A stretch of DNA of 64,000 nt from the NCBI GenBank assembly GCA_016197205.1, contig JACPWG010000107.1, forward strand, positions 57,366-121,365, written 5' to 3'. Positions 32,717-40,805 of this stretch are shown piece by piece. The DNA comes from Planctomycetota bacterium. Its GTDB lineage: Bacteria; Planctomycetota; MHYJ01; WSZJ01; JACPWG01. The position numbers were made by a program, and so were the translations under genes. Every line of letters begins with the position of its first letter. Position 1 is the stretch's first letter. The notes beneath the pieces are model-generated. The model saw only the letters and a program-made list of their open reading frames with translations. It did no database searches and had not been told where the DNA came from.

Positions 32717-33009
32717 ACATCGCCGTCTCGCCGGCGGCCGCGGAGGACCTGCAAACGGCGTACGATTTCGTCGCCACGCGGAGCCCGATGGCGGCAGACC
32801 GGCTGCTCATCGGACTCACCGAGACGTTCGGGCTGCTCGCCTTCGGACTTCGCGTGGGCCGCGTCGTGACGCTGCGAAACGGACGGAGGGTGCGGAGCCG
32901 GCCGGCGCCGCCGTACCGCATCTGCTACCGGCTCCGGCGGGACGAGATGCAAGTCGTTCGCGTCTACCACCAGTCGCGAAAGCTGATCGAGCGTCGGTCG
33001 CGCAGGTAG
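32713..33009 (+). CDS. RelE/ParE-family toxin
   Basis: A 98-residue protein with the RelE/ParE fold pattern: SPAAAEDLQTAYDFVATRSP (first helices), GLRVGRVVTLRNGRRVRS, and the terminal strand RICYRLRRDEMQVVRVYHQS followed by RK. Members either cleave mRNA on ribosomes (RelE) or poison gyrase (ParE); sequence alone does not decide. GTG start overlaps the antitoxin stop. Confidence 0.82.
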   Translation: MNIAVSPAAAEDLQTAYDFVATRSPMAADRLLIGLTETFGLLAFGLRVGRVVTLRNGRRVRSRPAPPYRICYRLRRDEMQVVRVYHQSRKLIERRSRR

Positions 33010-33092
33010 CTCTTCCGCAAACTCATGCCGCCCGCTGTCGGGGTAGATCCCGACTTGCCCCGCTGTAGGTCTCCAGGACCGCCCCCCCCATT

Positions 33093-33350
33093 CGCGGTCG
33101 CGACTTTCTGGACCACGAAGGCGGTGACACCGAGGCCTTCCTGGACGAACAGGAGGGACTCGCCAGGCTCCTGGCGCTGGTCGCAGAAAACGGGCCCACC
33201 CGCCTGGGGGGCCTACTGGGAGAGTGGACCGAATACCTCACCCGGCACTCGGCCTTCGGCAGCGACTCGACGTTCAGGGACACCCTGCGCCGGCGGCTCA
33301 ACAACCTGCTCGACCGTGCGCTGATCGCGCGCACTCGAAACTGTCGAGCA
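33093..33350 (+). pseudogene. Gene fragment, possibly the winged-helix part of a lost protein
   Basis: A plus-strand frame without a start reads RDFLDHEGGDTEAFLDEQEG, then LGGLLGEWTEYLTRHSAFGS and FRDTLRRRLNNLLDRALIAR. Codon use looks coding and the last part looks like a winged helix. It begins after a C-rich run and meets the inverted ATPase fragment around 33345. Probably the remains of a rearranged gene. Confidence 0.45.
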
Positions 33351-33552
33351 CGACGAACGCCCGCGAGGGCCGCGCGGCCCGCCGTGCGAGCTCCAGGAGC
33401 AGGCTGGTCTTGCCGATCTTGCGCGGACCGAGGATCGCCACCCACGACGGCGCGCCCGCCGTGAGACCGCGTAGGCTTTCCTCCAGCCGCGCCAGCTCCG
33501 TTTCGCGATTCTCGAAGGCCTCGCGTGAGACCGGCACACTCGACCGAAACAT
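33298..33552 (-). pseudogene. Truncated P-loop ATPase gene (5' end only)
   Basis: From ATG 33552 it reads MFRSSVPVSREAFENRETEL and then a Walker A motif, VAILGPRKIGKTSLLLELAR, as in archaeal-type/DEXX-box ATPases. After FVVLDSFE near codon 70 the frame goes into unrelated sequence and stops at 33298. The Walker B and the rest are absent. Together with the facing fragment at 33093-33350 it marks a rearrangement junction. Confidence 0.65.
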
Positions 33553-33589
33553 GGCTGTCTCGCCTCGTCCCTCCGGGCCGTGCGGTCGA

Positions 33590-33621
33590 GTAGCAACCTT
33601 GCTACGTAGCAGGCTTGCTAC
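33590..33621. promoter_or_regulatory. Two adjacent 16-bp palindromes, possible operator
   Basis: GTAGCAACCTTGCTAC (33590-33605, perfect palindrome) is followed directly by GTAGCAGGCTTGCTAC (near-perfect). They lie about 40 bases upstream of the truncated ATPase gene. Tandem dyads of this size are typical of dimeric repressor sites. Confidence 0.6.
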
Positions 33622-34012
33622 TGATGTGGAGATTCTACCCTTGTCCCCGCCGCCGTGCAAGAAGCATCGCTTCCGCTACGGGGGGCGCAAGGGAGGAGCG
33701 CTTCTCGGCTTTCGGATGGACGGGGACCTCGACCGGCACGCCGTCGGCCCCGCGCCGCACGGCCTGCCCTTTCCCCTTGCCCGCATGGAATCATGTCTAA
33801 AATCAGGGACACGTACCCATTTCCCAGAAGAGTGAAAAGTGAAGATCCGGTCCAGACTCCGGCGACGACGTGGATGGGGCGGACGGGCGGCGCAAGGGGA
33901 CGGACCGTGAGGTGGGCGGTCCGGCGCCCCCCCCCCGAACGGTACGCTCGTAGCGTTCAGCGCTCAAGAAGCGCCTTCAGCATGCCTGCACCGGCTCCCG
34001 GTCGGGCCGCAA
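33622..34012. other. Spacer downstream of the third kinase gene
   Basis: Between the palindromic sites and the kinase stop at 34013. There is a C-run near 33930 and no convincing gene, promoter or terminator. Confidence 0.4.
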
Positions 34013-35914
34013 TCAACAGCCCTCCCTCCCCGCGAACGCCCGCCGCACGTGCGCCGCGAACAGCCCACGGGCGACGGAGGCGTAGAGGACCAGGGGCAGG
34101 AGCAGCAGGTACGGCCACCACCGAAGCTCGGGGATGTCCTCGGCGATGAGGCAGATCGGGAACGCAGCCGCCGCGTAGACGATCATCGAGAACGAGAGTG
34201 CGACGGCCAGCCTCCAGGCCCACGGACGCCGGGCTCGCAGGCCCCGCCGGAGCGCCAGGAACGGAACCTGGAGCGCGGTGCCGACGACGCAGGCGAGGAG
34301 GGCGGTCGTTTGCGCGCGGCTGGCGTCGTAGGGGGTTTGAAAAAGGTAGGGGAGCACGACCGCCCCCAGGAGGACGGAGGACGCGCCCGCGGCGAGGCCC
34401 ACGCCCGACACCAGCTCTACCCGTCGCAGCGCATGGTCCAACGCCAGAATCTCCGCCGGGTCGGCCTCCCGTCGACGGCGTTCCAGCTCCGCCTCGATGG
34501 CTTCCGTGCCGGCCATGCCCATGACGCGCGCCCGGCGCAGGAGCGATTCCGCGAGCGAAAGGTCTCCCGCGGAGAGTGCGCACTCCAGGAGCATGCGCTC
34601 GATCCGGTCCCGGAGTGCGCGCGCGTCGGCGTCCTCCGGCCACGCCTCCAGCGCCCTCTGGATCAGCGCCTGCGCTTCGAAGAGCGCCCCGTAGCGTGCG
34701 GCGCTCCGCGGCCCGGCGCCGCCGGCGTCGGCCCCGGAAGTCTCCAGGACGCGTCGTGCGCGGTCGCGCAAAGCGGACGCTTCCTCCCGGCGGCTCTCGC
34801 CCGAAAGAAAGCGAGCCAGCGCCTCTCGCAACTCGACGGCCGAGGGGAAGCGGTCCTCCGGGCGCGTAGCCAGGCAGCGCTCCGCGATCCGGCACAGCTC
34901 CGGCGCGGCCCCGCCCGGCGGACGGATGGGGAACACGTCGTTCCGGAGAGCCGCCAGGAGCATCGCGACCACGGAAGAGCCGGCGTGCGGCGGGCGGCCG
35001 AGCAGCAGCTCATGAAGGATCGCTCCCAGCAGGTAGACGTCCGCCGTGGGGCCGAGAGGCTCGTCCCCCGCCGCCATCTCGGGCGAGACGTAGGCCGGCG
35101 TGCCGCCCGGGGAGGGCGCCGCGCGGCCCACGCCCGGCCCCGCCGCGTTTTCCGCCGGTCCGGACATGCGCAGGGCCAGCCCCCAATCCACGACGTACAC
35201 TTGTCCGTACGAGCCCAGCATCACGTTCGCGGGTTTCAAGTCCCGGTGGATCACGCCTCGGTCATGGGCGAAGGCGACGGCATCCACGACCTTTTGGAGA
35301 ATCTCCAGGTGCTTGCGAAGCGAGGCCGGCGCCGCTGACGGGGGATCCGAGCCGAGGAGAGACGCCCAGGAGGACCCCTCGATCCGCTTCATCACCAAGT
35401 ACGGGCGGCCTTCCAAGCCCCGTCCGATCGCGTGGATGGGCACGATGTGCGGGTGGTCCAGCGCCGCGGCGATCCGTGCCTCGGCCAGAAACTCGGCCGC
35501 GCTTGCCCCCTGCGCCGCGGCGTCCTTCCCCAACGTCTTGACCGCCACATCCCGATCGAGCCCCTTCTGCCGCGCCCGGTAGACCACGCCCATCCCCCCG
35601 GCGCCCAGGCGCTCGAGCAGCTCGATGTCGCGGGAAAGATCCAGCTCGGGGTCGAGCGCGATCCCGGCCGGCCGGCCGGCTTCTTCGGCCGGGTCGGGGA
35701 CAGGCGCTTGCCAGGTCGGCGATTCCGCCCGCGGCGTCAGTTCCGTGAGCGCCTCGCCTCGAGGCGGCCGGAGGGATGCCGCGCCGTCCGCGCTTGCGTT
35801 CGGGTCGAGCGCGCACGCGGCCAACGTAGCCGACCACGCGTTGAGGAGGCGTTGCGTGACCGCCTCCGAGCTGTTGCCCGCAACTGTCGGCGCGACGGGT
35901 TCCGCAGCGCTCAT
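34013..35914 (-). CDS. Ser/Thr kinase with four C-terminal transmembrane segments
   Basis: This 633-residue protein has a Hanks-type kinase domain at about 95-365: ERLGAGGMGVVYRA, VAVKTL, HRDLKPANVML, and VVDWGLALR, where the usual DFG reads DWG. The activation segment ends GTPAYVSPEM. After a helical linker (365-500) four hydrophobic segments follow (VGLAAGASSVLLGAVVLPYL, TALLACVVGTALQVPFLAL, WRLAVALSFSMIVYAAAAF, YLLLLPLVLYASVA). The ATG at 35914 is 44 bases after the VapC gene on the same strand, so read-through is possible. GGAG is rather far (about 13 bases) from the ATG. Confidence 0.9.
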   Translation of the reverse strand: MSAAEPVAPTVAGNSSEAVTQRLLNAWSATLAACALDPNASADGAASLRPPRGEALTELTPRAESPTWQAPVPDPAEEAGRPAGIALDPELDLSRDIELLERLGAGGMGVVYRARQKGLDRDVAVKTLGKDAAAQGASAAEFLAEARIAAALDHPHIVPIHAIGRGLEGRPYLVMKRIEGSSWASLLGSDPPSAAPASLRKHLEILQKVVDAVAFAHDRGVIHRDLKPANVMLGSYGQVYVVDWGLALRMSGPAENAAGPGVGRAAPSPGGTPAYVSPEMAAGDEPLGPTADVYLLGAILHELLLGRPPHAGSSVVAMLLAALRNDVFPIRPPGGAAPELCRIAERCLATRPEDRFPSAVELREALARFLSGESRREEASALRDRARRVLETSGADAGGAGPRSAARYGALFEAQALIQRALEAWPEDADARALRDRIERMLLECALSAGDLSLAESLLRRARVMGMAGTEAIEAELERRRREADPAEILALDHALRRVELVSGVGLAAGASSVLLGAVVLPYLFQTPYDASRAQTTALLACVVGTALQVPFLALRRGLRARRPWAWRLAVALSFSMIVYAAAAFPICLIAEDIPELRWWPYLLLLPLVLYASVARGLFAAHVRRAFAGREGC

Positions 35915-35958
35915 CGACGGTCGGTCTCCGTTGTAGGGTGTCCCTCTGTTCGTTGCTT

Positions 35959-36369
35959 CTACCGGATCACCCGCACGGTCACGCCGAGTTTGACCCGCGC
36001 CCACGCACGATCGGCGGTGAGGGCGGGGAGCCCGAGCGCCTTTGCCAGCGCGAGGCACGCGCGATCGCCAAGCGACAGCCCTGCCGCCCGGGTCGCGGTC
36101 CGGAGCCGCGCCACCTCCCGGGCCGCGGCTTCGTCGAGGGGATGCACCGACAGGAGCGTCCCCAGGATCCCCAGCTTCGTGAGCCGCGTGCTCAGGGCGT
36201 CCGGGTCCTCGCCGGTCTCCGCGGCCTTCGTGAGGAACTCCGCCCAGTTCGCTGCGCTGATAGCGGCGCCGGCGTCGAGGGCCTCCGTCACCCGGTCCTT
36301 GCCCGGTTCGCCAAGGCTCCAGGCCATGAGGGCCGAAGCGTCCAGCACCGCGGCCGGTCGCGCGGTCAC
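35959..36369 (-). CDS. VapC-like PIN-domain toxin
   Basis: A 136-residue PIN-domain ribonuclease. The acidic residues are visible: AVLDASALMAW (first Asp, near 10), AANWAEFLTKA (Glu), LSLGDRACLALA (Asp) and LTADRAWA (Asp). PIN toxins typically cut tRNA or rRNA. The GTG start overlaps the antitoxin stop by four bases. With the upstream gene it forms a complete toxin-antitoxin operon. Confidence 0.88.
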   Translation of the reverse strand: MTARPAAVLDASALMAWSLGEPGKDRVTEALDAGAAISAANWAEFLTKAAETGEDPDALSTRLTKLGILGTLLSVHPLDEAAAREVARLRTATRAAGLSLGDRACLALAKALGLPALTADRAWARVKLGVTVRVIR

Positions 36370-36656
36370 TTCTGGGCCTCCCGTCGGACTTCCTCGCGTC
36401 GGTCGCGGAGCAGCTCGCCCACGAGGTCTCGCCCGCGCGCCCGCTTGCGCAGGAAGCCTTCGGCGCGGGCCGCCGTGCCGGCCTTGGTCCCGGCATCCGG
36501 CTCGCTCGCTTCGATCGCCGCGAGGTCCTTGATCGGCACCAGGGCCGCGAGGGGTTTGCCGTTCCGGTGCAGGACAATCCGCTTTCCGCCGAACGCAACC
36601 CGGTTCACGGTCTCGGAAAACGTCTCCCGCGCCTTCGCCACCGCAAGCCTGTCCAT
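36366..36656 (-). CDS. Phd/YefM-type antitoxin
   Basis: A 96-residue protein with the Phd/YefM N-terminus: VAKARETFSETVNRVAFGGK, then RIVLHRNGKPLAALVPIKDL. This part forms the DNA-binding dimer; the charged C-terminal half binds the PIN toxin. AGGAGG stands seven bases before the ATG. The terminal repeat of the MITE at 36671-36839 lies just upstream of that Shine-Dalgarno, so the promoter is probably inside or beyond the element. Confidence 0.88.
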   Translation of the reverse strand: MDRLAVAKARETFSETVNRVAFGGKRIVLHRNGKPLAALVPIKDLAAIEASEPDAGTKAGTAARAEGFLRKRARGRDLVGELLRDRREEVRREAQK

Positions 36657-36670
36657 CGTCGCGCCTCCTA

Positions 36671-36839
36671 AGGGCCCGCGCAGAAATAACATTACATTTT
36701 CGGGCGTGGTCCGGCACTTCGGCCGATCGATAGCGTCTGCCCCATCCGAGCCGTGGCGGCCACTCGCGCGGGCGGGGACGCCCGCGCCCCCGGCGGTGGT
36801 CAGCCTGCGAAAATGTGAACTTATTCTTGCGCGGGCCCT
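36671..36839. mobile_element. MITE-like element with 32-bp terminal inverted repeats (family C copy 1)
   Basis: The 169-bp element begins AGGGCCCGCGCAGAAATAAC and ends with the inverted version (36808-36839). The ends are A/T-rich inside (ACATTTTCG / CGAAAATGT) and the centre is a G/C-rich hairpin with gcgcgggcggggacgcccgc. No coding capacity. A second copy occurs at the right edge of the window. Confidence 0.75.
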
Positions 36840-37339
36840 AACCCTCTCCGTACACTTTGTACGATTGTATGCTGAGCAGAGAGGGGCGTCAAGGGCGGGC
36901 GCACCGGGGCCGACGGTCGGTCACGCCCAGAAGGATGGGGCCGCCGCCCTGGTTCGCGAGCGCGACGTGAAGCCCTTGGGCGGTCACGACGGCGTGCGCG
37001 AGCGCCGCGACCTACCTCAACTCTTCAGTCGAGGGCAGTCTCGGCGGCCCTTTCCCTTCACGCGTGAGGCGCGTCTCCTCGGAGGCAAGGTGCTGCCGTC
37101 GCGCCAGCGCTTGAAGACCCGCGATGTGAGATGCCGGCCTCAGCTTCTGCCTAGAAGTTCGACGGGGACAACACCGCCGGCGCGTGGCGATGAGGAAGCG
37201 CCGGCGCGCGACGCGGAGGGCGGCGGTGCTTGCCTCGAATTCTAGGGGCAGGAGCGGGGCAGGGTCAAATGCAAAGGTGGCCGGCCATCCTCGAGACGCC
37301 GCTCCGCGCCTGCGGCACTCGCGGTCGACCTCCATTCGC
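36840..37339. other. Spacer between the MITE and M16 paralogue 2
   Basis: About 500 bases with no convincing gene on either strand. The only feature I can support is the promoter at its right end. Confidence 0.5.
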
Positions 37340-37368
37340 TTGACCTGAAGGCTCTCCGCGCGTAGGGT
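37340..37368 (+). promoter_or_regulatory. Promoter of M16 peptidase 2
   Basis: TTGACC and TAGGGT are separated by 17 bases, identical boxes and spacing to the promoter of paralogue 1. The -10 region reads CGCGCGTAGGGTGT. Confidence 0.75.
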
Positions 37369-37446
37369 GTGCCGCGTTCTACGCTCGCCCCTCGCCGTTG
37401 TCCAGCACGGGCCGGGCGCCGAGGGACCCTTCTCAAGGACTTCACG

Positions 37447-40320
37447 ATGCTGGGCCGCCGCAGGCGCCTCCCGGTCCTCCTCCGCTGCCTGCTCGCGTGG
37501 GCGGCCGTCGCCGCCACGGTCGCCGGCGCCCTCGTCGCCCTCCCCGCCCCGGCCGACGCGCAGCAGGAGCGCGAGTACCGCGCGCTCACGCTCGAAAACG
37601 GCCTCAAGGTCTTCCTCGTCCACGACCCGGGCGCGGGCTTCAGCGGCGTCGGGCTCGCCGTCAACGCCGGCTCCATGTACGACGGCGACACGCCGGGGAT
37701 CGCCCACTTCCTCGAGCACATGCTCTTCCTCGGCACGCACAAATACCCCGAGCCGGGCGCCTACACGGACTACCTCACGGCGCATGACGGCCGGTACAAC
37801 GCCTACACCGGTTTCGAGCTCACCAACTTCCACTTCGAGGTCAAGAGCGAGGCCCTCGAGGGCGCGCTCGACCGCTTCGCGCAATTTTTCGTCGCGCCGC
37901 TCTTGACCGACGAGCTGTCCGGACGCGAGCGAAACGCCGTGGACTCCGAACACTCGAAGAACCTCGAGGACGACACGTGGCGCGCGCGCCAAGTCTACCG
38001 TTCGCTCCTCAATCCCGCCCACCCCGATTGCCACTTTTCCACAGGCAACAAGGAGACGCTCGCCGGCATCCGGAACGAGCAGCTTCGCGCGTTCTACGAC
38101 GCCCACTACTCCGCCAATCTCATGAACCTCGCCATCATCTCGGACCACCCGTCCGACACGCTCGAAAAGTGGGCGAGGGAGAAGTTCGGGCCCGTCGCGA
38201 ACAAAAATTGCCCGAAGCCCGCCGTGTCGGTCCCGCTCTTTCATCCGGCGATCGCAGGCCAGCTCATCGAGGTCCGGTCGGTCCGCGAACTGCGCAGGCT
38301 CGGGCTCCGGTTCGAGCTGAAGGACGAGGACTTCGACTACGAATCGAAGCCCACGCGCCTGGTCTCCGCGATCCTCGGGCACGAGGGGCCGGAGAGCCTG
38401 CTCGACAAGTTGAAGCGCGAAGGACTCGCCACGTCGCTCATGGCGGGCAGCGACGCGCTCGCGAACCAAGGGACGTTCAACCTCGACCTCGACCTCACCG
38501 AAGAGGGACTCGCGCGCGTGGACGTCGTGCTGGAGCGCATCTTCGGGATGATCAACTACGTCCGCGGCCTCGCCGAGCTGCCGGGCTATTTGGCGGAGGA
38601 AGAGCGGCAAATGGCCGAGCTGGAACTGCGCTTCCACGAGCCGGGCCGGGTCTTCGACGAGGCGCGCACGCTGGCCGCGCTCATGGTCCGATTTCCGCAC
38701 GAGCATCTGCTGGAGAATGCGCGCCTGATCCGGCGCAACGACCCAGCCGCGGTGCGACACCTCCTCGCAGCGCTGGTCCCGCAAAACGCCGTGGTCGTCC
38801 TCACGGCCAAGGACCGGCAAGGGGACAGGCTGGAGCCCCACTACGGCGCGTCCTACGCCGTGCGCGCGCTGCCGCCGGAGTGGGTTGCCCGGCTGCAACA
38901 CGCCACGCGCGTCCCGCCCATGGACCTGCCGGCGCCGAATGACTTCATCCCGACGCGGTTCGACCTCATCGAACCGCGCGTAGCCGCGAGCCCCGGCCTC
39001 CACGCCTTCGAGCTCGGCGAGGTCTGGCTGCGCCACGACGTGCGGTTCAAGCGGCCGAAGGCGGCGCTCCATTTCCGGATTCTGAACGGCAGGAACCACC
39101 TCTCGGCGCGCGAGTACGCGCTCGGCGAGCTCTTCGCCGCGGCGGCCGGCGAGGCGCTGAACCCCTTCCGCTACCCGATGACGCAGGCCGGCATCGCGCT
39201 CGGCGTTTCCAGCACGCTCTTCGGCCTGGAGCTGAGCGCGCAGGGCTATTCCGACAAGCTGCCGGAGCTGGTCGCCTTCGCCGCGCCGTACTTGACCGAG
39301 GTGCGCATGGACGAACTGCAGTTCGGCATCTTGCGGGAGCGGTTCGTGCGCGAATTGGAGAACCACACGAAGCAGCCGCCGAGCAGGCTGGCCGTCGAGT
39401 TTCTGGAAGAGGCGCTCCGGGAGACGACCTTCACGGCGGAGCAACGACTCACGGAGGCGCGGACGCTCTCGCTCGCCGACCTCAAGGCATACGTGCTCCG
39501 GCTCCGGGAGGGCGCCTGGCTGCAAGGCTGCGTGTATGGGAACCTCACGACCGGGACGGTCGAGCGAATGGCCGAGGAATTCATGCGGAGCCTGGGCCCG
39601 AAGCGCGCGCTCCCGGAGGCGGAGCGGTTCCACGCGCGCGTCCTGGACGTTCCGAAAGGGACCTCGCTCGTCTTGAAACGCGCGGTGGATTCGAACGACA
39701 GCGCCGCCCTCCTGGTCTATCTCGGAGACCCGGCGACGCTGGAAGCGAAAGCGATGCTGCACGTCCTCAAGCAACTCCTGCACAACCGCTTTTTCCAGGA
39801 CTTGCGCACGCTGCAGCAGACGGGCTACCTGGTCTCCGCGGGCGTGATGGATTTCGAGGGCGTGCCGGCGGTTTTTTTTCTGAGCCAGTCGAGCGTCGTG
39901 GATCCCCCCTCGCTCCTGGGCCGGTTCGAGGCCTTCGTGAAGCACCTGCTCCCGGACCTGCGCGCGACCCCGCCCGAGACGTTCGAGTCGGCCCGGAAGA
40001 CCGCGGCCACCGAGCTCCTGCGGCTTCCCAAGGACTTCCGGGAGGCGGCGGACTGGCACTTTCTGATGGCGTTCCACTTTGACGGGGATTTCGACACGAA
40101 TCGGAAAACGGCGATCGCTGCCCGGGCAATGACCCGGGAGCGGTGGCTGGAGCTGCTCGCCGCCTATCTTGTGGAGGACGGCGCGCGCCGGCTCGCGTTC
40201 GAAATGGAGGGCAGCGCGAAGCGCTTCAGCTTTCAGGAGAGCACGCTCGAGGGACTTCGCAAGGGCGCGAAGGGCTTCCGGCAGCGATTCGAGCCGGCCG
40301 AGGCGGAGGGCGGCAGGTGA
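37447..40320 (+). CDS. M16 insulinase/pitrilysin-like zinc metallopeptidase, paralogue 2
   Basis: A 957-residue exported peptidase. A basic start and hydrophobic segment (LPVLLRCLLAWAAVAATVAG) are followed by AQQEREYRALTLENGLKVFL. The zinc motif is HFLEH at 87-91, and EHSKNLEDD matches paralogue 1. The two proteins align along their whole length with the same blocks (LLNPAHPDCHFSTGNKETLA, FELSAQGYS-like GLELSAQGYSDKLPELVAFA). AAGGAC lies six bases before the ATG. A VFFLSQ stretch is coded with eight T. The pair arose by duplication and is now about 5.4 kb apart. Confidence 0.95.
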   Translation: MLGRRRRLPVLLRCLLAWAAVAATVAGALVALPAPADAQQEREYRALTLENGLKVFLVHDPGAGFSGVGLAVNAGSMYDGDTPGIAHFLEHMLFLGTHKYPEPGAYTDYLTAHDGRYNAYTGFELTNFHFEVKSEALEGALDRFAQFFVAPLLTDELSGRERNAVDSEHSKNLEDDTWRARQVYRSLLNPAHPDCHFSTGNKETLAGIRNEQLRAFYDAHYSANLMNLAIISDHPSDTLEKWAREKFGPVANKNCPKPAVSVPLFHPAIAGQLIEVRSVRELRRLGLRFELKDEDFDYESKPTRLVSAILGHEGPESLLDKLKREGLATSLMAGSDALANQGTFNLDLDLTEEGLARVDVVLERIFGMINYVRGLAELPGYLAEEERQMAELELRFHEPGRVFDEARTLAALMVRFPHEHLLENARLIRRNDPAAVRHLLAALVPQNAVVVLTAKDRQGDRLEPHYGASYAVRALPPEWVARLQHATRVPPMDLPAPNDFIPTRFDLIEPRVAASPGLHAFELGEVWLRHDVRFKRPKAALHFRILNGRNHLSAREYALGELFAAAAGEALNPFRYPMTQAGIALGVSSTLFGLELSAQGYSDKLPELVAFAAPYLTEVRMDELQFGILRERFVRELENHTKQPPSRLAVEFLEEALRETTFTAEQRLTEARTLSLADLKAYVLRLREGAWLQGCVYGNLTTGTVERMAEEFMRSLGPKRALPEAERFHARVLDVPKGTSLVLKRAVDSNDSAALLVYLGDPATLEAKAMLHVLKQLLHNRFFQDLRTLQQTGYLVSAGVMDFEGVPAVFFLSQSSVVDPPSLLGRFEAFVKHLLPDLRATPPETFESARKTAATELLRLPKDFREAADWHFLMAFHFDGDFDTNRKTAIAARAMTRERWLELLAAYLVEDGARRLAFEMEGSAKRFSFQESTLEGLRKGAKGFRQRFEPAEAEGGR

Positions 40321-40375
40321 GCAAGTGAGAGGTATTCCACTCGCCCCAGCTCCAAGAAGTAGAAGTCGTAACCGT

Positions 40376-40520
40376 TCACAGGGAGGTACGCATCACCACG
40401 GAGGCACGGAGGCGTTGACATGTCGATTCAGGAAGTTGGCTTTTTTTTTGACAGGATCACAGGATCGACAGGATGTTCCAATGCCGTATCCAGTTGATCC
40501 TGTTATCCTGTCAGAAAGAA
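40376..40520. repeat. Intergenic repeat with ACAGGAT hairpin
   Basis: GACAGGATCACAGGATC (40450-40466) and GATCCTGTTATCCTGTC (40496-40512) are inverted repeats with one mismatch, preceded by nine T. To the left is CACGGAGGCACGGAGGC. Repeats of this wording are seen in intergenic DNA of many bacteria. No gene is seen from 40321 to 40790. Confidence 0.65.
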
Positions 40521-40805
40521 ATCCGACGCGAGTGCCTGTGGGAAATCGTGTGTTCGCAAAGCCGGCGAAGGTCCTCCGTGAGGCCGCCGTTTCTCCGCGC
40601 CCCGGTGGTGAACGGTTGCCAAGACTGTCCCACAACGGACCCCAGCCCCACGCTGCGTCGATACCCACATTCAAGGGTTCGGCTCGCCCTGGGGGCTCCG
40701 GACCGGGGCCGCGCGAAAGGTGCACGCCCCGCGTGAGCGCTCTCGCGGCGGGACCCTGGAAGATTTGAGGCTTTCACTTCTCGAACGGACGTGGATGGGT
40801 TTCCG

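Noticed and set aside
33075..33095. C-run near 33080 as a phase-variable switch for a plus-strand gene
   Set aside because: The frame behind it is only a fragment without a proper end, so nothing intact would be switched.
37012..40077. Long antisense frame over M16 paralogue 2, and a similar one over paralogue 1 (30249-32204)
   Set aside because: Same shadow effect; the sense strand carries complete M16 proteins.
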